This document shows, one piece after another, positions 27,680 to 36,161 of a DNA stretch of 64,000 bases (its first letter is position 1; the number at the start of each line of letters is the position of its first letter). A program made the translations under genes and the position numbers. The notes beneath the pieces are model-generated. The model had not been told where the DNA came from, searched no databases, and saw only the letters and a list, made by a program, of their open reading frames with translations. The DNA is from Achromobacter sp. MYb9. Lineage in GTDB: Bacteria; Pseudomonadota; Gammaproteobacteria; Burkholderiales; Burkholderiaceae_B. Location of the stretch: assembly GCF_002975275.1 (NCBI RefSeq), contig NZ_PCOQ01000002.1:372001-436000 (forward strand). Direction: 5' to 3'.

Positions 27680-28024
27680 TAAATTGGCCTCGCGCCGTGC
27701 CCATAGTGTGGGCGGACGGCCGTACGGCAAGAGCGACAGCATAGACTGATCGCGCCGGATTGTGGGCATTCCAGGGGGCGAAGGTGTTTTCAAAAGCGCC
27801 AATAGGGTGCGAAAAGCCGGAAATCCACTACGCAACGAGGCTTCTCCGGAAGAAACCGAAGATTCAGGGACAAAGCTCTTGGGGGAGTCACGCGGAAGGG
27901 GGAGTGCGGGGACTTTTGCCGATGCCCCGGCTGGACTGACGTCTAGCGGGACACCGGGACTTAGGCAGGATTTCTAGAATCGCTGTTTAGCTTGATCGCC
28001 CAGGGCGAGTGATCATGAAGCGCA
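27659..28024. other. Intergenic stretch between hpf and ptsN
   Basis: About 370 bp between two minus-strand genes, with less coding-like base use than the surroundings. A 71-codon GTG-start frame on the plus strand (27762-27977) has no ribosome site and no recognisable family. Small dyads exist (GCCCA-TAGTG-TGGGC at 27701; GGGG/CCCC near 27915). I see no gene; an unannotated small RNA cannot be excluded. Confidence 0.4.
27994..28014 (-). terminator. Possible hairpin terminator of hpf
   Basis: On the minus strand GATC-ACT-CGCCC-T-GGGCG-ATC, about 11 nt after the hpf stop codon. There is no good T-run. Confidence 0.3.
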
Positions 28025-28363
28025 TTACTGCTGGGGTGGCGAGAGGCTCGCCGCTTGCCGCTTCACGGACTCCGCTGAGTGACTTCGTACCTTGTCCTTG
28101 TGCTTGATGACCTGACGGTCGACTTTGTCAGCAAGAAGGTCTATGGCTGCATAGAGATTTTCATCGGTTGCTTCACAATGAATGTCTTTACCGCTAAGAC
28201 GCATGGTGATTTCGGCTCTATGCCGCAGGGGCTCTACTGAGAGCATGACCTGGGTATCGATGACGTGATCGAAATGCCGCAGCACTCGCGCCAATTTGTT
28301 CATGACATATTCCCGGATTGCCGGGGTGACGTCGAGGTGACGACCGCAGATGCTCAGGTTCAT
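28025..28363 (-). CDS. hpf: Ribosome hibernation-promoting factor (HPF/YfiA family)
   Basis: A 112-residue ribosome-binding protein that inactivates 70S ribosomes under stress. The S30AE fold is recognisable from MNLSICGRHLDVTPAIREYV and HRAEITMRLSGKDIHCEATDENLYAAIDLLADKVDRQV. The start is chosen at MNLS because AAGGAGAG lies just upstream. The C-terminal tail is short, so it is the short HPF type. Its usual upstream neighbour rpoN is missing between it and lptB. A promoter candidate lies at 28459-28486. Confidence 0.93.
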   Translation of the reverse strand: MNLSICGRHLDVTPAIREYVMNKLARVLRHFDHVIDTQVMLSVEPLRHRAEITMRLSGKDIHCEATDENLYAAIDLLADKVDRQVIKHKDKVRSHSAESVKRQAASLSPPQQ

Positions 28364-28458
28364 AGCGTGCTCTCCTTCTAAAAGAGAAAAATGGGTGCGC
28401 AAAATGCGCGGTGAGGTCGTTAGGCGTTCTCCTTTATTTGGGTGGTTCGTTAAGTACT

Positions 28459-28486
28459 AGTGTATAGACTCGGGCCGATAAAACAA
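28459..28486 (-). promoter_or_regulatory. Candidate sigma-70 promoter for hpf
   Basis: On the minus strand TTGTTT (28481-28486), 16 nt, TACACT (28459-28464), in an AT-rich patch 96 nt upstream of the hpf start. It implies that hpf is transcribed separately from lptB. Confidence 0.4.
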
Positions 28487-28585
28487 GCTGACCTAGCGCA
28501 AGAACATGGCATTTTTATGGCGGAGTCCCAGGGGAGTATCCCTCCTTGCCCGCAGGGGGCCTAGGGGTCTTCCCCAGGGTGCCAG

Positions 28586-29380
28586 TTACATGCGGAAGTG
28601 CTCGCCCAGATAGACGCGGCGCACGGCCGGATCGCCCACGATTTCGTCGGGGTGGCCGTCGGTCAGCACTTTGCCTTCGCTGATGATGTAGGCGCGGTCG
28701 CAGATGCCCAGCGTTTCGCGCACGTTGTGGTCGGTGATCAGCACGCCGATGCCGCGGCCCTTCAGGAACCGGACGATGCGCTGGATTTCGATGACGGCGA
28801 TGGGGTCCACGCCGGCGAAGGGCTCATCCAGCAGGATGAAGCGCGGGCTGGTCGCCAGCGCGCGCGCGATTTCCACGCGGCGGCGTTCGCCGCCCGACAG
28901 CGAGATCGCGGCATTGCTGCGGATATGGCCGATCTGGAGCTCTTCCAGCAAGGCTTCCATCTGCTCGTTGATCTTGGGCGTGGAAAGCGCACGGCCGTCT
29001 GCGTCGACCTGCAATTCCAGCACGGCGCGGATGTTCTGTTCCACCGTCAGCCGACGGAACACGGAGGCGTCCTGCGGCAGGTACGACAGGCCCATGCGCG
29101 CGCGCTTGTGGATCGGCATTGCCGTGATGACCGAGCCGTCGATTTCGATGCGGCCGGCATCCGCGGGCACCAGGCCCACGATCATGTAGAAGCTGGTGGT
29201 CTTGCCGGCGCCGTTGGGGCCAAGCAGGCCGACGACTTCGCCGCTGACGACGGACAGGGACACGTCCTGCACCACGGTCCGGCCGTTATAGGTCTTGCGC
29301 AAACCGGTTGCGCGCAGGCTGCCCTGCTTGACCCCCGAGGGGGCGGAGGTCACGGGGGTCGGCACAGAAGGTTGGTTCAT
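28586..29380 (-). CDS. lptB: LPS export ABC transporter ATP-binding protein
   Basis: Cytoplasmic ATPase that powers LPS extraction by LptFG. All ABC motifs are present: Walker [10 protein letters not shown] (about residues 54-62), Q-loop LPQDASVF, signature LSGGERRR and Walker [15 protein letters not shown] 25-residue Ser/Pro/Thr-rich N-terminal extension precedes the domain and may be partly untranslated. It follows lptA by 33 nt in the kdsD-kdsC-lptC-lptA-lptB cluster. Confidence 0.96.
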   Translation of the reverse strand: MNQPSVPTPVTSAPSGVKQGSLRATGLRKTYNGRTVVQDVSLSVVSGEVVGLLGPNGAGKTTSFYMIVGLVPADAGRIEIDGSVITAMPIHKRARMGLSYLPQDASVFRRLTVEQNIRAVLELQVDADGRALSTPKINEQMEALLEELQIGHIRSNAAISLSGGERRRVEIARALATSPRFILLDEPFAGVDPIAVIEIQRIVRFLKGRGIGVLITDHNVRETLGICDRAYIISEGKVLTDGHPDEIVGDPAVRRVYLGEHFRM

Positions 29381-29413
29381 CGTGGCTGCGAGTGGTGTTG
29401 CATGGGGGGCGGC

Positions 29414-30064
29414 TTAGCGCCCTTTCTTGGCGGCTTGTTGCTTGCGGCATTCGGCGACCGCCGCGTCCGACTTGGCGCGGGGTTCGGCGACCGAGCGGAC
29501 GCGTCCGCCAGCGGCTGCGGAATTGGGGCCGCCTTGGGCTTCGTACGTGCCGGTTTTCTCGTTGTAGCGTACCCGTTCGCCGCGAATCGTGTCGAACGGT
29601 TTGCCACAGACATAACGGACGACCACGGCTTGGCCGATCAGGTCGAAGGTGTTCTTGGTGCCGTCGTATTCGGCGCGCAGCCCCTTGCCTTCGATCAGTT
29701 CGAAGGTCTCGGGACGTTCCTGGCGGATGGTCACGACTTTGCCTTTGTTGGCCGTCGCCGTGCCGTATTGGCCGCCCTGGGCGTCCTCGTGCATTTCCAG
29801 CGTATCGGAGGTCAGCGTCATGAGGCCGCGCGTCATGTTGACGTTGCCCGTGAAGACGCTTTGCTTTTTCACGTCGTCATAGTGCAGGGTGTCCGACAGG
29901 ATCAGCGTGCTGGGCTCCTCGGCGGGGGTTGCCGCCTTGCTGGCGCCGGCTGCGGGCTTGGGCGCGGCGTCCTGGGCGTGGGCCGGCGCAAGCACCGAAG
30001 CCGTCAGCAGGACCGCGCCGAGCAGGCGGGTCGTCGGGGCAAGGAGAATCCGGAGGTCGGTCAT
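29414..30064 (-). CDS. lptA: LPS transport periplasmic protein LptA
   Basis: Forms the periplasmic bridge that carries LPS between LptC and LptD. The signal peptide (residues 1-30, ending AHAQD) is followed by an OstA-type beta-jellyroll with LILSDTLHYDDVKKQSVFTGNV and GKGLRAEYDGTKNTFDLIGQAVV. At 216 residues it is a little longer than in E. coli (185), with a basic, low-complexity C-terminus. It overlaps lptC by 4 nt. Confidence 0.92.
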   Translation of the reverse strand: MTDLRILLAPTTRLLGAVLLTASVLAPAHAQDAAPKPAAGASKAATPAEEPSTLILSDTLHYDDVKKQSVFTGNVNMTRGLMTLTSDTLEMHEDAQGGQYGTATANKGKVVTIRQERPETFELIEGKGLRAEYDGTKNTFDLIGQAVVVRYVCGKPFDTIRGERVRYNEKTGTYEAQGGPNSAAAGGRVRSVAEPRAKSDAAVAECRKQQAAKKGR

Positions 30065-30693
30065 GGCTTTTTCTGGTCAGAGTTGTTGGCGGGTATCTCG
30101 GTCCGGCGTTGTTGCCTGCCTTCGGAACCGGAGATCTCGACGTCCGTCGACGCGGATACCTGCAATTGGCGTGTTTTGTTGTTGTAGTGCATGCCCTTGC
30201 CGTTCATGCGCGAACGGCCCTTGATCACCTCGGCGGGCAGATCCGTGAAAACCACATCTTCGTCCGGCAGGATGATCAACTGCTGGCTGCGCACGTCCAG
30301 CACGTCGTTGTTGGCGTCGGGCTGGCGATGCACGTGCGCGTCGCCGTTCATGACGATGCGCTTGCCGCCTTGCTCCATCACGGCGGTCTTCGAGACGCCC
30401 ACCGTGATCGGGTTGGCTTCGCGTTGGCCCACCGCGCGCGGCGCGGTGATGTGGTACGAGTCATCGTCCGGAAAGTGTTCGGCGTATTCGCCTTCCAGCC
30501 GGTTGATGGGGCGTCCCGACGGATCGGTGCGCAGCATCACGAAATCGCGTGACCACGCGTCCATCTCGTGCGTGAGGCGCCGCGGCGGGTCCACCTGGAT
30601 GGCGCGCTGCGCGTAATCGGCCGCCCACCACGAACTGGTGACGAGCACCAGCAGGAGGAACAGCGCGATCAGTGAAGGGAAACGTTCTTTCAT
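30061..30693 (-). CDS. lptC: LPS export protein LptC
   Basis: Bitopic inner-membrane protein (one helix at about residues 7-27) with a periplasmic jellyroll that accepts LPS from LptB2FG and passes it to LptA. I start at MKERFPSL (210 residues); the longer frame upstream is the shadow of kdsC. Conserved features are the membrane helix and DDSYHITAPRAV and VMNGDAHVHR. The C-terminal tail is hydrophilic. It starts 37 nt after kdsC and overlaps lptA. Confidence 0.9.
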   Translation of the reverse strand: MKERFPSLIALFLLLVLVTSSWWAADYAQRAIQVDPPRRLTHEMDAWSRDFVMLRTDPSGRPINRLEGEYAEHFPDDDSYHITAPRAVGQREANPITVGVSKTAVMEQGGKRIVMNGDAHVHRQPDANNDVLDVRSQQLIILPDEDVVFTDLPAEVIKGRSRMNGKGMHYNNKTRQLQVSASTDVEISGSEGRQQRRTEIPANNSDQKKP

Positions 30694-30730
30694 CAGGTTC
30701 GCCGCGCGGGCGTGTGCGGGTTCAAGAGGG

Positions 30731-31339
30731 TCATTGGATGGCGCCGGGGCCAAGCAGGCCCGGCGCCGCCAGGAATGCGCCAAGGCGCCCCTGGGAGGCC
30801 AGCAGCAGGTCGCAGCATTCGCGCACCGCGCCGCTGCCGCCCGGTTGCGTCGAGACCCAATGCGCTGCCTGGCTGACATAGCCGGGCGCGTTCGGCACGC
30901 TGACGGCGAAGCCGGCGCGCTGCATGGCCGGCAGATCGATGATGTCATCGCCCATATAGCCGGTCTGATTCAGTTGGACCGCGTTGCGCTGCGCAAGTTC
31001 TACCAGGGCCGCGCCCTTGTCGCGAACGCCCTGCATGACTTCCGCGATGCCCAGTTCGGCGGCGCGGCGCGCCACGATGGGGCCCGAGCGGCCCGTCATC
31101 AGCGCCACCTTCAGCCCGCCTTCCATCAGCAGGCGCAGGCCGTGGCCGTCCAGTGCGTGGAAGCGCTTTTGCAGTTCGCCGCTTTCGCCATAGTAGAGGC
31201 TGCCATCGGTCAGCACGCCGTCGACGTCGAAGACCATCAGGCGCACCGCTGCGGCACGGTCGCGCACGGTGGCGGGAATACGGGCAAGGACCAGCGCTTC
31301 GGCCGGGTGAGTCACGGAAGCAGGAAGATTCATAGTCAT
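30731..31339 (-). CDS. kdsC: 3-deoxy-D-manno-octulosonate-8-phosphate phosphatase
   Basis: Removes phosphate from Kdo-8-P to give free Kdo for LPS core. Small HAD enzyme without a cap domain: motif I LMVFDVDGVLTDGSLYYG (about residues 34-51), motif II ALMTGRSG, and motif III YMGDDIIDLPAM. At 202 residues it is close to E. coli KdsC (188). It overlaps the kdsD stop by 4 nt, and the two enzymes act in the same pathway. Confidence 0.95.
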   Translation of the reverse strand: MTMNLPASVTHPAEALVLARIPATVRDRAAAVRLMVFDVDGVLTDGSLYYGESGELQKRFHALDGHGLRLLMEGGLKVALMTGRSGPIVARRAAELGIAEVMQGVRDKGAALVELAQRNAVQLNQTGYMGDDIIDLPAMQRAGFAVSVPNAPGYVSQAAHWVSTQPGGSGAVRECCDLLLASQGRLGAFLAAPGLLGPGAIQ

Positions 31340-32325
31340 ACCACTTTAGCGGCCATCAGATCGTGCATGTGCAAGGCGCCGAGCAGCGCGCCATCGTTGT
31401 CCAGCACCAGCATCTGGCTGAGCCGGAGCTCGTCCATCTGCTGGGCGGCTTCGACGGCAAGCGCGTCGGGGTTGATGCTGCGTGGCGACCGGGTCATGCC
31501 GGCCTCCACGGTCAGACTGCGGATATCGCCGTGCCGGGCGATCAGGCGGCGCAAATCGCCGTCGGTGAAGATGCCCAGCGGGCGGTGCTGCGCGTCGGTG
31601 ACGACGGTCATGCCCATGCCTTTGGCCGACATGACTTCCAGCGCCTGGGACACCGGGGTGCCGGACAGCACGATCGGCAGGGCGTTGCCCTGGCGCATGA
31701 CGTCGCGCACGTGGGTCAGCAGGCGGCGGCCAAGGGCGCCGCCCGGATGCGACCGCGCGAAATCCTGGGGGCCGAAGCCGCGGGCTTCCAGGCAGGCGAC
31801 CGCGAGGGCGTCGCCCAGGGCCAGCGCTGCCGTGGTGCTGGCCGTGGGCGCCAAATTCAACGGGCAGGCCTCCAGCGCCACGCTGCCATCCAGGTGCACA
31901 TCGGCCAGCAGGGCCAATTCCGATTGCGGGTGGCCGGTGATCGCCACCAGCTTCGCGCCCATGCGGCGCGCCACCGGCAAGATGGTCAGCAGCTCTTGGC
32001 CGGCGCCCGAATACGAAATGGCGATGACGACATCGTCCCGCGTGATCATGCCCAGGTCGCCATGGACGGCTTCCGCGGCGTGCACGAAGAAGGCCGGGGT
32101 GCCGGTCGAGGCGAACGTCGCGGCGATCTTGCGGGCGATATGGCCCGTCTTGCCGATGCCGGTGACGACGACCCGGCCGCGGCAGGCCAGCAGCAGGGCG
32201 ACGACCTGGGTGAAGGTGTCGTCCAGCCGGGCGGACAGGTCCAGCAGACCCTGACTTTCGATTTGCAGCGTTCTGCGCGCGGATGCCAGCGCGGTATCGG
32301 ACGATGTAGTGGGATGATCAGTCAT
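31336..32325 (-). CDS. kdsD: Arabinose-5-phosphate isomerase
   Basis: Converts ribulose-5-phosphate to arabinose-5-phosphate, the first committed step to Kdo. The SIS domain (about residues 35-175, with [27 protein letters not shown] and the [11 protein letters not shown] loop) is followed by two CBS domains (about 205-329). Length 329 equals that of E. coli KdsD (328). It begins the kdsD-kdsC-lptC-lptA-lptB run and is divergent from purT. Confidence 0.95.
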   Translation of the reverse strand: MTDHPTTSSDTALASARRTLQIESQGLLDLSARLDDTFTQVVALLLACRGRVVVTGIGKTGHIARKIAATFASTGTPAFFVHAAEAVHGDLGMITRDDVVIAISYSGAGQELLTILPVARRMGAKLVAITGHPQSELALLADVHLDGSVALEACPLNLAPTASTTAALALGDALAVACLEARGFGPQDFARSHPGGALGRRLLTHVRDVMRQGNALPIVLSGTPVSQALEVMSAKGMGMTVVTDAQHRPLGIFTDGDLRRLIARHGDIRSLTVEAGMTRSPRSINPDALAVEAAQQMDELRLSQMLVLDNDGALLGALHMHDLMAAKVV

Positions 32326-32429
32326 GCGGCGATTTTAATATCAGTATGCGGGTTTGCCCCCAGCAGGGGCGTATGGCATCCTGGCGGCTGTTTTCAACGG
32401 CTTTCAATCCTTCTATCCAGGCCCGCTCC

Positions 32430-33647
32430 ATGTCCAGCATTTCCAGCCCCGTCCTTGGCACGCCCCTGTCCCCCCTGGCCACCCGAGTCATGCTGCTCGG
32501 GTCGGGTGAATTGGGTAAAGAGGTCATCATTGCCCTGCAGAGGCTGGGCGTGGAAGTCATTGCGGTGGACCGGTACGCGGATGCGCCGGGCCACCAGGTG
32601 GCGCACCGGGCGCACGTGGTCTCGATGACCGACGCGGACGCCCTGAAGAAGATCATCGAACAGGAACGGCCGCACGTTATTGTCCCCGAAATCGAGGCTA
32701 TTGCCACGAGTTTGCTGGTGGAACTGGAAGCGGCCGGCGTGGCGCGCGTGACCCCGACCGCCCGCGCGGCCCAATTGACCATGAACCGCGAGGGTATCCG
32801 CCGCCTGGCGGCCGAGACCCTGGGCCTGCCGACTTCCCCCTATAAATTCGTCGACACCGAGGCGGAACTGCGCGCCGCGATCGACGGCGGCATCGGCTAC
32901 CCCTGCGTCATCAAGCCGGTCATGTCTTCGTCCGGCAAGGGCCAGTCGGTGATCAAAAGCGCGGACGATGTGGGGCAATCGTGGCGCTACGCCCAGGAAG
33001 GCGGCCGCGTGGGCGGTGGCCGGGCCATCGTCGAAGGTTTCATCCGCTTCGACTATGAAATCACCCTGCTGACCGTCCGCGCCCGGGGCGCCGACGGCCG
33101 CGTCGAGACCCACTATTGCGAGCCCATCGGCCACAAGCAGGTCGATGGCGACTACGTCGAAAGCTGGCAGCCGCACCCGATGTCGCCCGCCGCGCTGGCG
33201 CGGGCCCGGGAAATCGCCCTGGCCGTCACGGCCGACCTGGGCGGGCTGGGCATCTTCGGCGTCGAACTGTTCGTGGCCGGCGACCAGGTCTGGTTCTCGG
33301 AAGTCAGCCCGCGTCCGCACGACACGGGCATGGTGACCATGATCACGCAGGCCCAGAACGAATTCGAATTGCACGCCCGCGCGCTGCTGGGGCTGCCGGT
33401 GGACACCCGCCTGCGCCAGCCGGGCGCCAGCAGCGTCATCTATGGCGGGGTGGATGCCGCCGCCGTGTCGTTCCATAACGTGGCGGAAGCCCTGGCGGAA
33501 GCCGGCACGGATATCCGCCTGTTCGGCAAGCCCGAATCCTTCGTCAAGCGCCGCATGGGCGTGGGCCTGGCCGTCGCCGACGATGTCGCGACCGCCCGCG
33601 CCAAGGCCAAGCGCGTGTCCGCCGCCGTTTCGGTTAAGGCGGGCTGA
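32430..33647 (+). CDS. purT: Formate-dependent phosphoribosylglycinamide formyltransferase
   Basis: ATP-grasp enzyme that makes formyl-GAR from GAR, formate and ATP in purine synthesis. The start at MSSISSP gives 405 residues, close to E. coli PurT (392). Landmarks are [53 protein letters not shown] and [14 protein letters not shown]. It is monocistronic, divergent from kdsD, with a terminator at 33703-33733. Confidence 0.96.
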   Translation: MSSISSPVLGTPLSPLATRVMLLGSGELGKEVIIALQRLGVEVIAVDRYADAPGHQVAHRAHVVSMTDADALKKIIEQERPHVIVPEIEAIATSLLVELEAAGVARVTPTARAAQLTMNREGIRRLAAETLGLPTSPYKFVDTEAELRAAIDGGIGYPCVIKPVMSSSGKGQSVIKSADDVGQSWRYAQEGGRVGGGRAIVEGFIRFDYEITLLTVRARGADGRVETHYCEPIGHKQVDGDYVESWQPHPMSPAALARAREIALAVTADLGGLGIFGVELFVAGDQVWFSEVSPRPHDTGMVTMITQAQNEFELHARALLGLPVDTRLRQPGASSVIYGGVDAAAVSFHNVAEALAEAGTDIRLFGKPESFVKRRMGVGLAVADDVATARAKAKRVSAAVSVKAG

Positions 33648-33702
33648 TATCGCCGGGCGACGCCCGACCTGTTGTCGTTCCCCCGGGGTACCGCCCCGTT
33701 CG

Positions 33703-33733
33703 CAGCCACCCGCCTTTCGGCCGGTGGCTGTTT
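33703..33733 (+). terminator. Intrinsic terminator of purT
   Basis: CAGCCACC (33703-33710) pairs perfectly with GGTGGCTG (33723-33730) and is followed by TTT. It lies about 55 nt after the purT stop. Confidence 0.7.
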
Positions 33734-33794
33734 GCATTGGGTGTCTCCCCGACCGAAGCGAGGCTTGCGCCGTTGCCCCTACCGCCAGTGTGGT

Positions 33795-33823
33795 TTGCGC
33801 TTTCGCACAGTTTGTTCGATAAT
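33795..33823 (+). promoter_or_regulatory. Candidate promoter of the gbsR-cyd region
   Basis: TTGCGC (33795-33800), 17 nt, GATAAT (33818-33823). It has ideal spacing and a -10 close to consensus. The predicted transcription start falls inside the dyad at 33823-33840. Confidence 0.5.
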
Positions 33824-33840
33824 TTCAGGAATTACTGAAA
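33823..33840. promoter_or_regulatory. Candidate operator dyad overlapping the transcription start
   Basis: TTTCAG-GAATTA-CTGAAA, perfect 6 bp arms with a 6 bp spacer, starting at the last base of the putative -10 box. A dimeric winged-helix repressor bound here would block transcription; the adjacent GbsR/MarR gene is the natural candidate. Confidence 0.45.
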
Positions 33841-33855
33841 GCGGTGTAACTGTAT

Positions 33856-33895
33856 TTATCAGCCATGCCGTGATCCGACTCGTTGGCGCTGATAA
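33856..33895. promoter_or_regulatory. Second dyad just upstream of the regulator start codon
   Basis: TTATCAGC (33856-33863) pairs perfectly with GCTGATAA (33888-33895), 24 nt apart, with the right arm ending 3 nt before the ATG. It may be an operator or an mRNA hairpin that hides the ribosome site. Confidence 0.35.
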
Positions 33896-33898
33896 CTC

Positions 33899-34444
33899 AT
33901 GGTTCTTACCCCTCAAAACGAACGCTTCGTGCTGCATTTCGGCGAAATGGGCAGCCGCTGGGGCGTGAACCGCACCGTGGGCCAGATCTACGCCCTGCTG
34001 TTCCTGCATCCCGACCCGCTGAATGCCGACGACATTGCGGAAACGCTGGGGTTCTCGCGCTCGAACGTCAGCCTGGGACTGAAAGAGCTGCAGTCTTGGC
34101 GGCTGGTCAAGCTGATCCACCAGGTGGGCGACCGCCGCGACTACTTCGAGACGCCCAAAGACGTGTGGGAGATCTTCCGCATCCTGATGGAAGAAAAGCG
34201 CAAGCGCGAAATCAATCCCACGCTCACCTTGCTGCGCGACACCTTGCTGGAAACCCCTTCGGGGCCCAACGACGCCTACGCGCAGCAACGCATGACCGAA
34301 ATGCTGGAGCTCATCGAACTGTCTTCCGGATGGTTCGATGAGGTTCAACGCCTGCCCCCGGAGACCGTGCAAAAGCTCATGCGACTGGGTTCGCAAGTGC
34401 AAAAAGTGCTGGGCTTCGCCGGCAAATTGCGGGGCAAGGGCTAA
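33899..34444 (+). CDS. GbsR/MarR-family transcriptional regulator
   Basis: A 181-residue winged-helix protein of the GbsR type. The segment MGSRWGVNRTVGQIYALLFLHPDPLNADDIAETLGFSRSNVSLGLKELQ spans residues about 17-65 and contains the recognition helix; a wing (VGDRRDYFETPKDVW) and a helical dimerisation part follow. Known GbsR members respond to choline or glycine betaine, but this one lies 129 nt upstream of cydA on the same strand, so a role in cytochrome bd control is more likely. Dyads in its leader suggest self-control. Confidence 0.88.
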   Translation: MVLTPQNERFVLHFGEMGSRWGVNRTVGQIYALLFLHPDPLNADDIAETLGFSRSNVSLGLKELQSWRLVKLIHQVGDRRDYFETPKDVWEIFRILMEEKRKREINPTLTLLRDTLLETPSGPNDAYAQQRMTEMLELIELSSGWFDEVQRLPPETVQKLMRLGSQVQKVLGFAGKLRGKG

Positions 34445-34464
34445 GTGGCTCATCCGCCCCGATT

Positions 34465-34474
34465 TTTCAGGAAA
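34465..34474 (+). promoter_or_regulatory. Half-site TTTCAGGAAA upstream of cydA
   Basis: Repeats nine bases, TTTCAGGAA, of the left half of the 33823-33840 dyad, in the 129 nt gap between the regulator and cydA. It has no matching right half. It might be a weaker site for the same regulator. Confidence 0.25.
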
Positions 34475-34573
34475 CCTCTATGAAGTTGTTTGCAACGCCC
34501 GTAACATGGCGCGAGAGACGGCCTGGGAACCATGCCGGTTGCCGCGGCACCTCCACTGCTTGGGAGCGCCCCA

Positions 34574-36148
34574 ATGATTGATCTCGACGTTGTAAATCTG
34601 TCGCGATTCCAGTTTGCCGCGACCGCGCTTTACCACTTCCTGTTCGTCCCTCTCACGCTTGGCCTGTCGTTCATCCTGGCCATCATGGAAAGCGTGTACG
34701 TCATGACCGGCCGCCCCATCTGGAAGCGGATGACCATGTTCTGGGGCACGCTTTTCGGCATCAATTTCGCGCTCGGCGTCGCCACCGGGGTGGTGATGGA
34801 ATTCCAGTTCGGTATGAACTGGTCTTACTACAGCCACTACGTAGGCGACATCTTCGGCGCCCCGCTTGCGCTGGAAGGGCTGATGGCCTTCTTCCTGGAA
34901 GCCACCTTCGTCGGCCTGTTCTTCTTCGGCTGGAACCGCATGTCCAAGGTCAGCCACCTGGTGGTGACCTGGCTGGTGGCGTTCGGCACGAACTTCTCGG
35001 CCCTGTGGATCCTGATCGCCAACGGCTGGATGCAGAACCCGGTGGGCGCGATTTTCAATCCCGACACCATGCGCATGGAGATGACCGACTTCGCGGCGGT
35101 GATCTTCAACCCGGTGGCGCAAGCCAAGTTCGTGCACACGGTCAGCGCGGGCTACGTGGCCGGCGCCATGTTCGTGATGTCGATCAGCGCCTGGTACCTG
35201 TTGAAGGGGCGTCATACCGACCTGGCCAAGCGTTCGATGGCGGTGGCCGCCAGCTTCGGCCTGGCGGGCGCGCTGTCGGTCGTGGTGCTGGGCGACGAAA
35301 GCGGCTACCTGACCACGGAACACCAGAAGATGAAGATCGCGGCGATGGAGTCGATGTGGCACACCGAGCCCGCGCCGGCATCCTTCAACCTGATCGCGAT
35401 CCCCAACCAGGCTGAACGCAAGAACGACTTCGCCATCGAGATCCCGTACGTCATGGGCATCATCGGCACGCGTTCCCTGACCACGCCGCTGCTGGGCATC
35501 GATGACCTGATCCTGCGCGCTGAAAACCGCATCCGCGATGGCATGGTTGCCTACGACGCGTTGCAGAAAATCCGCGCCAATCCCAAGGACGTGGACGCGC
35601 GCCTGACGTTCGACAAGACCTGGCCCGACCTGGGCTACGCCTTGCTGGTCAAGCGGTATCAGGAAGACATGAGCAAGGTCACCGAAGCCGATATCAAGAA
35701 GGCCGCGGTGGACACCGTGCCCAATGTGGCGCCGCTGTTCTGGGCGTTCCGCATCATGGTGGCGGTGGGCATGTACCTGATTCTGTTCTTCGGCGTGGCG
35801 TTCTGGCTGGCCTCTCGCGGCCGCCTCGATAGCCGCCGCGGCCTGCTCAAGGTGGCGTTGTGGAGCCTGCCGCTGCCATGGGTCGCCATTGAAAGCGGCT
35901 GGTTCGTGGCTGAATACGGCCGCCAGCCCTGGGTGATCGAGGGTGTGCTGCCAACGTACTACGCCGCCTCGGGCCTGACGATCGCCGACCTGGCCATCAG
36001 CCTGGCTATCTTCCTGGTGCTGTACACGGTCCTGCTGATCATTGGCGTGAAGGTAATGTTGCACGCCATCAAGGCGGGTCCGAAATCCGATGGGCCGACG
36101 GCGGGCAACGCCGCCGCCGATCCTGTGCGCGCCGCCGTGCGCGCCTGA
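34574..36148 (+). CDS. cydA: Cytochrome bd ubiquinol oxidase subunit I
   Basis: Carries the haems b558, b595 and d and the quinol site of the high-affinity terminal oxidase. I start at MIDLDVVNLSRFQFA (524 residues; E. coli 522). His21 in ALYHFLF corresponds to the high-spin haem ligand, and KFVHTVSAGYVAGA holds the b558 ligand. The GRQPW motif is present. The periplasmic Q-loop region (about residues 255-380) appears full length, as in E. coli, and not the short type. It is the first structural gene of the operon. Confidence 0.96.
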   Translation: MIDLDVVNLSRFQFAATALYHFLFVPLTLGLSFILAIMESVYVMTGRPIWKRMTMFWGTLFGINFALGVATGVVMEFQFGMNWSYYSHYVGDIFGAPLALEGLMAFFLEATFVGLFFFGWNRMSKVSHLVVTWLVAFGTNFSALWILIANGWMQNPVGAIFNPDTMRMEMTDFAAVIFNPVAQAKFVHTVSAGYVAGAMFVMSISAWYLLKGRHTDLAKRSMAVAASFGLAGALSVVVLGDESGYLTTEHQKMKIAAMESMWHTEPAPASFNLIAIPNQAERKNDFAIEIPYVMGIIGTRSLTTPLLGIDDLILRAENRIRDGMVAYDALQKIRANPKDVDARLTFDKTWPDLGYALLVKRYQEDMSKVTEADIKKAAVDTVPNVAPLFWAFRIMVAVGMYLILFFGVAFWLASRGRLDSRRGLLKVALWSLPLPWVAIESGWFVAEYGRQPWVIEGVLPTYYAASGLTIADLAISLAIFLVLYTVLLIIGVKVMLHAIKAGPKSDGPTAGNAAADPVRAAVRA

Positions 36149-36161
36149 GGGGGAGAAGCAG

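Noticed and set aside
27762-27977. 71-codon GTG-start frame between ptsN and hpf
   Set aside because: No ribosome site, no recognisable family, and a composition that does not look coding.
33648-33702. Possible small gene after purT
   Set aside because: No start with a ribosome site; the stretch ends in the purT terminator.
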